From JAITWN01 sp050486285 (GTDB lineage: Bacteria; Pseudomonadota; Gammaproteobacteria; SZUA-140), in contig JBJHCZ010000001.1 of assembly GCA_050486285.1 (NCBI GenBank), forward strand, positions 248,001 through 312,000: a DNA stretch of 64,000 nt, given 5' to 3'. Below the pieces are notes generated by a model. That model did not search any database. It was not told where the DNA came from and saw only the letters and a program-made list of their open reading frames with translations. The position numbers were made by a program, and so were the translations under genes. Positions 8,814 to 17,388 of the stretch are shown here, piece after piece. Every line of letters starts with the position of its first letter. The first letter of the stretch is position 1.

Positions 8814-9581
8814 TCAGAAGCGTTCCCCGCTGCCGCGGGTCAGTACTTCGACACCGTCATCGGTGACGAGCAGGGTGTGTTCCCATTGCGCCGACAGGCT
8901 GCGGTCCTTGGTGACGACGGTCCAGCCGTCGGGCAGCAGCTTGACGTGGCGCTTGCCGGCGTTGACCATCGGTTCGATCGTGAAGGTCATGCCGGCCTCC
9001 AGCGCGAGGCCGGTGCCGGGACTGCCGTAGTGCAGGACCTGGGGTTCTTCATGAAAGTTGCGGCCGATGCCGTGGCCGCAGTATTCGCGTACCACCGACA
9101 TGCCGTGCGATTCGGCATGACGCTGGATCGCGTAGCCGATATCGCCGAGGCGCGCGCCCGGGCGCACCATGCCGATGCCGATCAGCAGGCATTCGCGGCT
9201 GATATCGGTGACGCGGCGCGCGAGTATCGACGGCTCGCCGACGAAGTACATGCGGCTGGTGTCTCCGTGCCAGCCGTCCTTGAGCACGGTGACGTCGATA
9301 TTGACGATGTCGCCGCTCTTCAGTGCCTTGTCGCCCGGGATGCCGTGACAGACCTGGTGATTGACCGAGGTACAGATCGATTTCGGGAAACCGTGGTAGT
9401 TCAGCGGGGCGGGGATCGCCTGCTGCGCGCCGGTGATGTACTCATGGCAGAGGCGATCGAGTTCGCCGGTCGTGACCCCGGGGCGCACATGCTCGCCGAT
9501 CATGTCGAGGACCTCGGCCGCGAGGCGGCCGGCGACGCGCATGCCCGCGATCTCGTCGTCAGTTTTGATATGCACGCCCAT
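8814..9581 (-). CDS. map: Methionine aminopeptidase type I
   Basis: A 255-residue cytosolic enzyme that removes the N-terminal methionine from nascent proteins. It has the pita-bread fold landmarks: AGMRVAGRLAAEVLDMI, GYPKS-like FPKSICTSVNHQVCHGIP, metal ligands in NIDVTVLKDGWHGDTSR, the GHGIG histidine, TIEPM and WEHTLLV. The start at 9581 (MGVHIKTDD) matches the usual N-terminus; an ATG at 9635 in the same frame would add 18 unconserved residues. It is divergent from rpsB, the typical gammaproteobacterial arrangement. Confidence 0.96.
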   Translation of the reverse strand: MGVHIKTDDEIAGMRVAGRLAAEVLDMIGEHVRPGVTTGELDRLCHEYITGAQQAIPAPLNYHGFPKSICTSVNHQVCHGIPGDKALKSGDIVNIDVTVLKDGWHGDTSRMYFVGEPSILARRVTDISRECLLIGIGMVRPGARLGDIGYAIQRHAESHGMSVVREYCGHGIGRNFHEEPQVLHYGSPGTGLALEAGMTFTIEPMVNAGKRHVKLLPDGWTVVTKDRSLSAQWEHTLLVTDDGVEVLTRGSGERF

Positions 9582-9728
9582 CCGTCTTGTGTTCAGCATA
9601 TTGATCATGTGCGGTCTGGTCTCCGGCCGGTGCACGGCGATGCGGGGCCGCGCCGGTGCCGCCCGGGTTGCCGGCGCTGTGTCGGATACGTCCCTGTAAG
9701 GCTTGAAGATTCCGTCAGCGAATGGGCT

Positions 9729-9758
9729 ATCTTAGCGCGCCGGCGCGGGGATTGTCAG
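9729..9758 (-). promoter_or_regulatory. Putative sigma-70 promoter for map
   Basis: On the minus strand CTGACA (9753-9758) is followed after 18 bp by TAAGAT (9729-9734). This matches five and four of six consensus positions and would start transcription about 140 bp before the chosen map start. It lies in the 396-bp map-rpsB intergenic region (9582-9977), which otherwise holds the rpsB promoters and leader. Confidence 0.45.
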
Positions 9759-9781
9759 CAGGGCGGGGCGCCGCGACCGAT

Positions 9782-9863
9782 TTGTGCCGGCCGCGCGGAT
9801 ATGGTATAAAGCGCGCGCAACGCATTATATATAAAGTACATTTCGCGGCTGTTCGCGTATAAT
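9782..9863 (+). promoter_or_regulatory. rpsB promoter region and start of leader
   Basis: Two candidate -10 boxes precede rpsB: TATAAA at 9805-9810, with TTGTGC 17 bp upstream at 9782-9787, and a perfect TATAAT at 9858-9863, with AGTACA at 9835-9840. The second would give a leader of about 108 nt. In other gammaproteobacteria the rpsB leader is autoregulated by S2; whether this leader folds similarly was not tested. Confidence 0.5.
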
Positions 9864-9977
9864 GCCTTGTCTGTAAAAAATCCGCACACATGTCGCGAGC
9901 GCGCATCCGGGTCCTGCGAGTCAGGTAGATGCGCGCGGCCTGTGGAGGCTCAACCCGCTACAAGGAGTATTTTCACC

Positions 9978-10877
9978 ATGGCAAACGTTTCGATGCGCCA
10001 GATGCTTGAGGCTGGCGTGCACTTCGGTCACCAGGCCAGGTACTGGAACCCCAAGATGGCCCCGTATATCTACGGGGAACGCAGCAAGATTCATATCATC
10101 AATCTCGAATCGACGCTGCCGCTGTTCAATGACGCAATGAACTTTCTCGGCCGCCTCGCCGCCAACCGCGGCAGGATCCTGTTCGTCGGCACCAAGCGCG
10201 CCGCGCGCGACATCATCCAGGAGCAGGCGATTCGCTGCGGCATGCCGTATGTGAACCAGCGCTGGATGGGCGGCATGATGACCAATTTCAAGACCGTCAA
10301 GCAGTCGATCAAGCGCCTGAAGGATCTCGAGGCCCTGTTCGAGGAAGGCGGCGGTCACGAACGCATCACCAAGAAGGAAGGGCTCAAGCATCGCCGCGAA
10401 CTCGACAAGCTCGAGCGCAGTCTCGGCGGCATCAAGGACATGCCCGGCCTGCCGGATGCGCTGTTCGTCATCGACGTCGGTCATGAGAAGATCGCCGTCA
10501 GCGAGGCGGTCAAGCTCGGCATCCCGGTCATCGCGGTCGTCGATACCAACAACAGCCCTGACGGCGTCGATTACGTGATCCCCGGCAACGACGACGCGAT
10601 CCATGCGATTCGCCTCTATGTCGGCGCCGCCGCGGATGCGATCGTCGAGGCCCGCGCCGCTGCGCTGCAGATGGGCGGTCAGGACGAGTTCGTCGAGGTC
10701 GATGAGACCGGCGCGCCGGCGCAGGCGAAGAAGTCGGCCGACAAGGGCGACAAGCCCGCCGCCCGCAAGACCACGAAGAAGGTCGCGGTCAAGCGCAAGA
10801 CGACCGGCACCCGGGCGAAGTCCGCGAAGGCGGGCGAAGAGGCTGCGGCCGCCGAAGCCGGTGGCGGGGACGAATAA
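9978..10877 (+). CDS. rpsB: 30S ribosomal protein S2
   Basis: A 299-residue S2 of the small subunit. The start MANVSMRQMLEAGVHFGHQ is invariant for the family, and FVGTKRAARDIIQEQA, WMGGMMTNFKTVKQSI and PVIAVVDTNNSPDGVDYVIPGNDD follow in order. A ribosome-binding site AAGGAG lies ahead of the ATG at 9978; the frame is open upstream to 9867 but that part is not conserved. The C-terminal 60 residues form a Lys/Ala-rich tail longer than the enterobacterial one. First gene of rpsB-tsf-pyrH-frr. Confidence 0.98.
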   Translation: MANVSMRQMLEAGVHFGHQARYWNPKMAPYIYGERSKIHIINLESTLPLFNDAMNFLGRLAANRGRILFVGTKRAARDIIQEQAIRCGMPYVNQRWMGGMMTNFKTVKQSIKRLKDLEALFEEGGGHERITKKEGLKHRRELDKLERSLGGIKDMPGLPDALFVIDVGHEKIAVSEAVKLGIPVIAVVDTNNSPDGVDYVIPGNDDAIHAIRLYVGAAADAIVEARAAALQMGGQDEFVEVDETGAPAQAKKSADKGDKPAARKTTKKVAVKRKTTGTRAKSAKAGEEAAAAEAGGGDE

Positions 10878-10899
10878 ACTTTCTGCGAGGTCAGTATTC

Positions 10900-11790
<891 letters not shown>

Positions 11791-11794
11791 ATCG

Positions 11795-12520
11795 ATGCCT
11801 GACGCCGCTCGCAAACCGCTTTACAGCAGGATACTGCTCAAGCTGAGCGGTGAGGCCTTGATGGGCGACGACGACTACGGCGTCAACCCCGCCGTCGTCA
11901 AGCGCATCGCGACCGAGGTCAGGAGTCTCGTCGACGACGGCGTGCAGGTCGCGATGGTCGTCGGCGGCGGCAACATCTTCCGCGGCATCGATCTCGCCGC
12001 CGAGGGACTCGACCGCGTCACCGCCGACCATATGGGCATGCTGGCGACGGTGATCAACGCGCTTGCGATCCAGGACGTGCTCGAGCAGCACGGCATGTAT
12101 GTCCGCGTGTTGTCGGCGATCCAGATCCACCAGATCTGCGAAGATTACATCCGCCGGCGCGCGATCCGTCATCTCGAGAAGGGCCGCGTCGTCGTGTTCG
12201 CGGCCGGCACCGGCAATCCGTTCTTCACCACCGATTCCGCCGCCAGCCTGCGCGGCGTCGAGATCGAGGCCGACGCAGTGCTGAAGGCGACCAAGGTCGA
12301 CGGCGTCTACTCGGCCGATCCCAAGAAGCACAAGGACGCCGAATTCTATCCGCGCCTCTCTTATGATGACGTGCTGCACCGCAAGCTCAATGTCATGGAC
12401 GCCACCGCGATCGTGCTGTGCCGCGACAACCGCATGCCGCTGCGCGTGTTCAACATCACCAAGCCGGGGGCGCTAAGGCGCGTCGTCATGGAAGGCAACG
12501 AGGGCACCCTGGTCGAATAG
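11795..12520 (+). CDS. pyrH: UMP kinase
   Basis: A 241-residue hexameric UMP kinase of the amino-acid kinase fold that makes UDP for pyrimidine nucleotide synthesis. LLKLSGEALMG, VVGGGNIFRG, FAAGTGNPFFTTDSAASLR and VDGVYSADPKKHKDA are all present in the normal order. It starts four bases after the tsf stop, and the length is standard. Confidence 0.97.
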   Translation: MPDAARKPLYSRILLKLSGEALMGDDDYGVNPAVVKRIATEVRSLVDDGVQVAMVVGGGNIFRGIDLAAEGLDRVTADHMGMLATVINALAIQDVLEQHGMYVRVLSAIQIHQICEDYIRRRAIRHLEKGRVVVFAAGTGNPFFTTDSAASLRGVEIEADAVLKATKVDGVYSADPKKHKDAEFYPRLSYDDVLHRKLNVMDATAIVLCRDNRMPLRVFNITKPGALRRVVMEGNEGTLVE

Positions 12521-12558
12521 GCCCGAGCGGGAATCAGGTCGATAAGGAGATTGCAGCG

Positions 12559-13116
12559 ATGATCAACGAGGTCAGGAAGGACGCCGAGACGCGCATGAAG
12601 AAGAGCATCGAGGCGCTCCGTCAGGAGTTCTCGAAGGTGCGCACCGGCCGCGCCCACACCAGCCTGCTCGACCATATAAAGGTATCGGCCTACGGCAGCG
12701 AAATGCCGCTGAACCAGGTCGCCAACGTCAACGTCAGCGACGCCCGTACCCTGACGATCACGCCGTGGGACAAGAACATGGTCCAGCCGGTCGAGAAGGC
12801 GATCATGACTTCCGATCTGGGCCTGAACCCGTCGACCGCGGGCACCGTGATCCGCGTGGTGATGCCGCCGCTGACCGAAGAGCGCCGCCGCGACCTCGTC
12901 AAGGTGGTGCGCGGCGAGGCCGAGGCGGCACGGGTCGCGATCCGCAACATCCGCCGCGACGGCATCAACAGCCTCAAGGAACTCCTGAAAGAAAAGGAGA
13001 TCGGCGAGGACGACGAGCGCCGCGCCCAGGAAGACATGCAGAAGCTGACCGATCGCTACGTCGCCGAGGTCGAGAAGGTGCTGCAGGAGAAGGAAGCCGA
13101 TCTGATGGAGGTGTGA
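12559..13116 (+). CDS. frr: Ribosome recycling factor
   Basis: A 185-residue tRNA-mimicking factor that splits post-termination ribosomes with EF-G. The family landmarks FSKVRTGRAHTSLLD, QVANVNVSDARTL, PLTEERRRDLVKVV and the coiled-coil C-terminus are intact. The ATG at 12559 has AAGGAG nine bases upstream. Last gene of the rpsB-tsf-pyrH-frr unit. Confidence 0.97.
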   Translation: MINEVRKDAETRMKKSIEALRQEFSKVRTGRAHTSLLDHIKVSAYGSEMPLNQVANVNVSDARTLTITPWDKNMVQPVEKAIMTSDLGLNPSTAGTVIRVVMPPLTEERRRDLVKVVRGEAEAARVAIRNIRRDGINSLKELLKEKEIGEDDERRAQEDMQKLTDRYVAEVEKVLQEKEADLMEV

Positions 13117-13171
13117 CGACGGTTACGCCCATGTCCGTACCGATTCCAGTGGCCGTCATCGTGACCTGAAC

Positions 13172-13957
13172 ATGTCGCTATTCCACAAGCCCCGGCTTCA
13201 GGCCGCGGACCCTTCCGGTTCCCCCGCAGGCGGCCTGCCCGCCCATGTCGCGATCATCATGGACGGCAACGGCCGCTGGGCGCGCCGGAGACATCTCCCG
13301 CGCGTCGCCGGCCATAAGGCCGGTGTCACGTCGGTGCGCAGCACGGTCCGTGAATGCGCCCGTCGCGGCGTCTCCGTGCTGACCCTGTTCGCGTTCAGCA
13401 GCGAGAACTGGCGCCGGCCGGAGCAGGAGGTCAGCCTGCTGATGCAGCTGCTGCTGAACTCGATCCGGACCGAGGCCGCGAGCCTGCATGAGAACAATGT
13501 CGTGCTCCGTTTCATCGGCGATCGCTCGGTGTTCAAACCGGCGCTGCTCGCCGGCATGGCCGATGCCGAGCGCCTGACCGCGAACAACAGCGGTCTGCGG
13601 CTGGTCGTCGCGGTCAACTACGGCGGCCGCTGGGACATCGAGCAGGCCGTGCGCGCGATCGCCGCCGAGGTCGAGGCCGGGCGGCTCAAGGCCGCCGAGG
13701 TCGATGCCGCGCGGATCGAGTCGCGGCTGGCCCTGCACGGTCTGCCGGAGCCGGACCTGTTCATCCGCACCGGCGGCGAGCAGCGCATCAGCAATTTCAC
13801 CCTCTGGCATCTCGCCTACAGCGAACTCTATTTCACCGACACCCTGTGGCCGGACTTCGACGAGGCCGCGCTCGACCAGGCCTTCGTGTCCTATGCCTCG
13901 CGCCAGCGCAGGTTCGGTCGCACCGGAGAGCAGATCGATCGGGTGCAGGGTGCTTAA
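13172..13957 (+). CDS. uppS: Undecaprenyl diphosphate synthase
   Basis: A 261-residue cis-prenyltransferase that extends farnesyl-PP to the C55 carrier lipid of peptidoglycan and O-antigen synthesis. The catalytic aspartate is in IIMDGNGRWARRR; FAFSSENWRRPEQEV and the substrate-binding RTGGEQRISNFTLWHLAYSE are also intact. The start at 13172 gives a slightly long N-terminus before the conserved core. The stop overlaps the GTG start of cdsA. Confidence 0.96.
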   Translation: MSLFHKPRLQAADPSGSPAGGLPAHVAIIMDGNGRWARRRHLPRVAGHKAGVTSVRSTVRECARRGVSVLTLFAFSSENWRRPEQEVSLLMQLLLNSIRTEAASLHENNVVLRFIGDRSVFKPALLAGMADAERLTANNSGLRLVVAVNYGGRWDIEQAVRAIAAEVEAGRLKAAEVDAARIESRLALHGLPEPDLFIRTGGEQRISNFTLWHLAYSELYFTDTLWPDFDEAALDQAFVSYASRQRRFGRTGEQIDRVQGA

Positions 13958-14807
13958 ACAGCGCCTCCTGACCGTCGCGATCCTGCTGCCGCTGTTCGTC
14001 TGGTGCGTGCTCGCACTGCCGACGCGCTATTTCGCGCTGATCATCGCCTTCATCGTGCTGGTCGGGGCCTGGGAATGGGCGCGCCTGATGGGCCTGCGCG
14101 CCTATGCGCATCGCGTCGCCTGGATGGGACTGGTGCTCGCGATGTTGCTGCTGTCGATCTGGCTGGTGACGCTGCCCGGGATGCGCCACGCGATCCTCGT
14201 CGGCGCGATGCTGTGGTGGTTCGTCGCGCTGTTGTGGATACGCCGCTTCGGCCAGGCCCCCGCAGCCGCCGCGGATCCTGCGCGGGTTGCCGGTGTTAGA
14301 TTCCCTCCCCAGGCGCTTTTGGGTATCCTCGGAATCGTCGTGCTGGTGCCGCCGTGGCTGGCGCTGGTGATCCTGCACGGCAGCGCGCTGTCCGGCCCGT
14401 CCTTCGTCATGCTGCTGATGCTGCTGGTCTGGGGCGCCGACAGCGGCGCCTATTTCGCGGGGCGGCGCTGGGGGCATCGGCTGCTGGCGCCGCGCGTCAG
14501 CCCGGGCAAGACCTGGGAGGGCGTTTACGGGGCGCTCGCGACGACCGCGGTGATCGCGGCCGGCGCGGGCTTCTGGTTCGGTCTCGGCTGGATGAGCTTC
14601 ATCAGTCTTGCGCTGCTGGCCCTGGTGACGGTCCTGTTTTCCATCGTCGGCGATCTGTTCGAAAGCATGATCAAGCGCCTGGCCGGGGTGAAGGACAGCG
14701 GTCAGTTGCTGCCGGGACACGGCGGCATGCTCGATCGCATCGACAGCATCACCGCGGCGGCGCCGGTGTTCGTGCTGGGATTGCTGTGGCAGGGAGTGGT
14801 GCCTTGA
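13950..14807 (+). CDS. cdsA: Phosphatidate cytidylyltransferase
   Basis: A 285-residue inner-membrane enzyme making CDP-diacylglycerol from phosphatidate and CTP. Seven or eight hydrophobic segments precede the CDS signature near the C-terminus (KRLAGVKDSGQLLPGHGG, then LDRIDS), which holds the metal-binding acidic residues. The GTG at 13950 overlaps the uppS stop and gives the typical VLKQRLLTVAILLPL N-terminus. The stop in turn overlaps the TTG start of dxr. Confidence 0.95.
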   Translation: MLKQRLLTVAILLPLFVWCVLALPTRYFALIIAFIVLVGAWEWARLMGLRAYAHRVAWMGLVLAMLLLSIWLVTLPGMRHAILVGAMLWWFVALLWIRRFGQAPAAAADPARVAGVRFPPQALLGILGIVVLVPPWLALVILHGSALSGPSFVMLLMLLVWGADSGAYFAGRRWGHRLLAPRVSPGKTWEGVYGALATTAVIAAGAGFWFGLGWMSFISLALLALVTVLFSIVGDLFESMIKRLAGVKDSGQLLPGHGGMLDRIDSITAAAPVFVLGLLWQGVVP

Positions 14808-15991
14808 ACGGGGTCTGCATACTCGGAGCGACGGGTTCGATCGGCGTCAGTACGCTCGATGTGATCGCGCGCGCGCCGGATCGCTACCGCGTCGTCGCGC
14901 TGACCGCGAACAGCGAGGTCGACCGCCTGTTCGCGCAATGCCTCGCGCACCGGCCCGAGCTGGCGGTGATGGCCGAACCCGCCGCTGCGGCCGCGCTCGA
15001 ACGGCGCTTGCGCGCGGTCGGCAGCGAGACCCGCGTCGCCGCGGGCGTCGACGGGCTCACGCTTGCCGCGACGTTGCCCGGGGTCGACCAGGTCATGGCC
15101 GCGATCGTCGGTGCGGCCGGGCTGATGCCGACGCTGGCCGCGGCGCGCGCCGGCAAGCGCATCCTGCTCGCGAACAAGGAGGCGCTGGTGATGGCCGGTC
15201 GCCTGTTCATCGACGAGGTCAGGGCGCATGGCGCCGAGCTGTTGCCGATCGACAGTGAACACAACGCGGTCTTCCAGTGTCTGCCGGAGGGCTGGCGTCA
15301 TGGCCTCGCCGGCGCCGGCGTGCGCCGCATCCTGCTGACCTCGTCGGGCGGGCCGTTCCGCGCGCTGCCGCTCGCCGCGCTGCACGACGTCGATCCCGAC
15401 CAGGCCTGCGCCCATCCGAACTGGGTCATGGGCCGCAAGATCTCGGTCGATTCGGCGACGATGATGAACAAGGGGCTCGAGGTCATCGAGGCCTGCTGGC
15501 TGTTCGACGCCGCGCCCGATGTCGTCGACGTCGTCATCCACCCGCAGAGCGTGATCCATTCGCTGGTCGAGTACATCGACGGCTCGCTGCTGGCGCAGCT
15601 CGCCGCGCCCGACATGCGCGTGCCGATCGCGCACGCGCTGGCCTGGCCCGCTCGCATGCCCTCGGGCGCCGAGCGCCTCGATCTCGCCGCGGTCGGTCGT
15701 CTCGACTTCGAGGCGCCGGACCCGGAGCGCTTTCCGTGCCTGCGCTATGCCTACGACGCCGCGCGTGCCGGTGGCACGATGCCGGCGATCATGAATGCCG
15801 CCAATGAGATCGCCGTGCAGGCCTTCCTCGATCGTCGCCTGGCCTTCACCGGCATTCCGCGCGTCATCGACGAGACCCTGCAGGCGCTGTCTTCGCGTGC
15901 CGCCGATTCGCTCGAAACGATACTCCAGGAGGACCGCCGCGCGCGCGAGCATGCCCGCGCGCGCGTCTCGGCAATGGCGGCGGCTTCGTGA
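14804..15991 (+). CDS. dxr: 1-deoxy-D-xylulose 5-phosphate reductoisomerase
   Basis: A 395-residue enzyme converting DXP to MEP with NADPH in the non-mevalonate isoprenoid pathway that feeds uppS. The NADPH loop ILGATGSIGVSTL, the NKEALVMAG block, the metal and substrate site DSEHNAVFQ and KISVDSATMMNKGLEVIEA are present. The TTG at 14804 is the only start that keeps the standard N-terminus; it overlaps the cdsA stop. The end overlaps the rseP start. Confidence 0.95.
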   Translation: MNGVCILGATGSIGVSTLDVIARAPDRYRVVALTANSEVDRLFAQCLAHRPELAVMAEPAAAAALERRLRAVGSETRVAAGVDGLTLAATLPGVDQVMAAIVGAAGLMPTLAAARAGKRILLANKEALVMAGRLFIDEVRAHGAELLPIDSEHNAVFQCLPEGWRHGLAGAGVRRILLTSSGGPFRALPLAALHDVDPDQACAHPNWVMGRKISVDSATMMNKGLEVIEACWLFDAAPDVVDVVIHPQSVIHSLVEYIDGSLLAQLAAPDMRVPIAHALAWPARMPSGAERLDLAAVGRLDFEAPDPERFPCLRYAYDAARAGGTMPAIMNAANEIAVQAFLDRRLAFTGIPRVIDETLQALSSRAADSLETILQEDRRAREHARARVSAMAAAS

Positions 15992-17355
15992 TGAGCGGCT
16001 TCCTGTCATCGGTGTTCTTCTTCATCATCGCGATCGGCGTATTGGTGACCTTTCACGAATACGGACATTACTTCGTCGCGCGCCGCCTCGGCGTCAAGGT
16101 GCTGCGCTTCTCGGTCGGTTTCGGCAAGCCCTTGTGGGGCGTGCGCCGCGGTCCCGACCAGACCGAGTTCGTCGTTGCCGCGCTGCCGCTCGGAGGTTAT
16201 GTGCAGATGCTCGACGAGCGCGAGGGGCCGGTCGCCGAACACGAGCGCCATCGCGCGTTCAACCGCCAGACACTGGCGCGGCGCAGCGCGATCATCGTCG
16301 CCGGGCCGCTGTTCAATTTCCTGTTCGCGATCGCTGCCTACTGGCTGGTCTTCGTCATCGGTATCGCCGGGGTCAAGCCGATGGTCGGCGAGGTCTTCGA
16401 TGATTCGATCGCCGCCCAGGGCGGGTTCGGCAAGGGCGACCTGATCGTACGCATCGGCGATCGCGAGGTCTCGACCTGGGGCGCGGCCTTCCTCGAACTG
16501 CTCGACAAGAGTCTGGCGCGCGAGCGCGTCCGGATCGAGGTCATCGACGCCGACGACCGCCCCGCGGACCGCGTGCTCGATTTCGGCGCGCTCGCCGACA
16601 ATACCGACCGCGCCGACCTGCTCGAGAACATCGGTTTCCGCATGTTCCGTCCGGTGGTGCCCGCCGTCGTCGGCGTCGTCGAGTCGGGCGGGGCGGCTGA
16701 CCGCGCGGGTCTGCGGCCGGGCGATCAGGTGATCGCGGTCGACGGCCGTGAGGTGGCGGAATGGGAGGCGTGGGTCGATATCGTCCGCCGTCATCCCGAT
16801 GAACTGCTCGCGATCACGGTGCTGCGCGAGGGCCGCACGCTGGCGCTGGAGTTGCGGCCCGCGCGCGTGCACACCGACCACGGCGAAATCGGCCGCGTCG
16901 GCGCCGCGGTCAGCCTGCCGGACGAGTTTCTCGAGTCGATGCGGGCAACCGAGCGCTACGGCCTCGGACCCGGCTTCGTCGCCGCGCTGTCCCGGACCTG
17001 GGACATGACGCGCCTGACGGTGAATATCCTCGTGAACATGGTGACCGGCAACGTCGCGCTGTCCAATCTCGGCGGACCGGTGCGCATCGCGCAATACGCC
17101 GGCACCTCGGCAGAGGCGGGCCTGGTCCAGTTCGTCACCTTTCTGGCCCTGATCAGCATCAGTCTCGGCGTGCTGAACCTGCTGCCGATCCCGATCCTCG
17201 ACGGCGGCCATCTGCTTTACAACCTTGTCGAACTTGTCAAGGGCAGTCCGGTCTCGGAACAGACGCAAGTGATCGGCCAGAAGATCGGTATCGTCATGCT
17301 GATCGGCATCATGGTGCTGGCGTTATATAATGACATCCTCCATCTCAGCGGATGA
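15991..17355 (+). CDS. rseP: Site-2 protease RseP (regulator of sigma E)
   Basis: A 454-residue inner-membrane zinc metalloprotease that cleaves anti-sigma-E factor RseA and signal-peptide remnants. The zinc motif HEYGH is at residues 22-26 and the third ligand lies in PIPILDGGHLLYNL near the C-terminus; two PDZ domains lie between. The ATG at 15991 shares one base with the dxr stop (a GTG three bases earlier is the alternative). Upstream of bamA, as in many gammaproteobacteria. Confidence 0.95.
   Translation: MSGFLSSVFFFIIAIGVLVTFHEYGHYFVARRLGVKVLRFSVGFGKPLWGVRRGPDQTEFVVAALPLGGYVQMLDEREGPVAEHERHRAFNRQTLARRSAIIVAGPLFNFLFAIAAYWLVFVIGIAGVKPMVGEVFDDSIAAQGGFGKGDLIVRIGDREVSTWGAAFLELLDKSLARERVRIEVIDADDRPADRVLDFGALADNTDRADLLENIGFRMFRPVVPAVVGVVESGGAADRAGLRPGDQVIAVDGREVAEWEAWVDIVRRHPDELLAITVLREGRTLALELRPARVHTDHGEIGRVGAAVSLPDEFLESMRATERYGLGPGFVAALSRTWDMTRLTVNILVNMVTGNVALSNLGGPVRIAQYAGTSAEAGLVQFVTFLALISISLGVLNLLPIPILDGGHLLYNLVELVKGSPVSEQTQVIGQKIGIVMLIGIMVLALYNDILHLSG
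17303..17331 (+). promoter_or_regulatory. Putative promoter for bamA inside the rseP 3' end
   Basis: TCGGCA (17303-17308) and a perfect TATAAT (17326-17331) are separated by 17 bp within the last codons of rseP, 58 bp ahead of the bamA start. This would allow bamA expression independent of rseP. Confidence 0.35.
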
Positions 17356-17388
17356 GCAGCTCTTGAGCAGTACGGAAACACTTTCCTG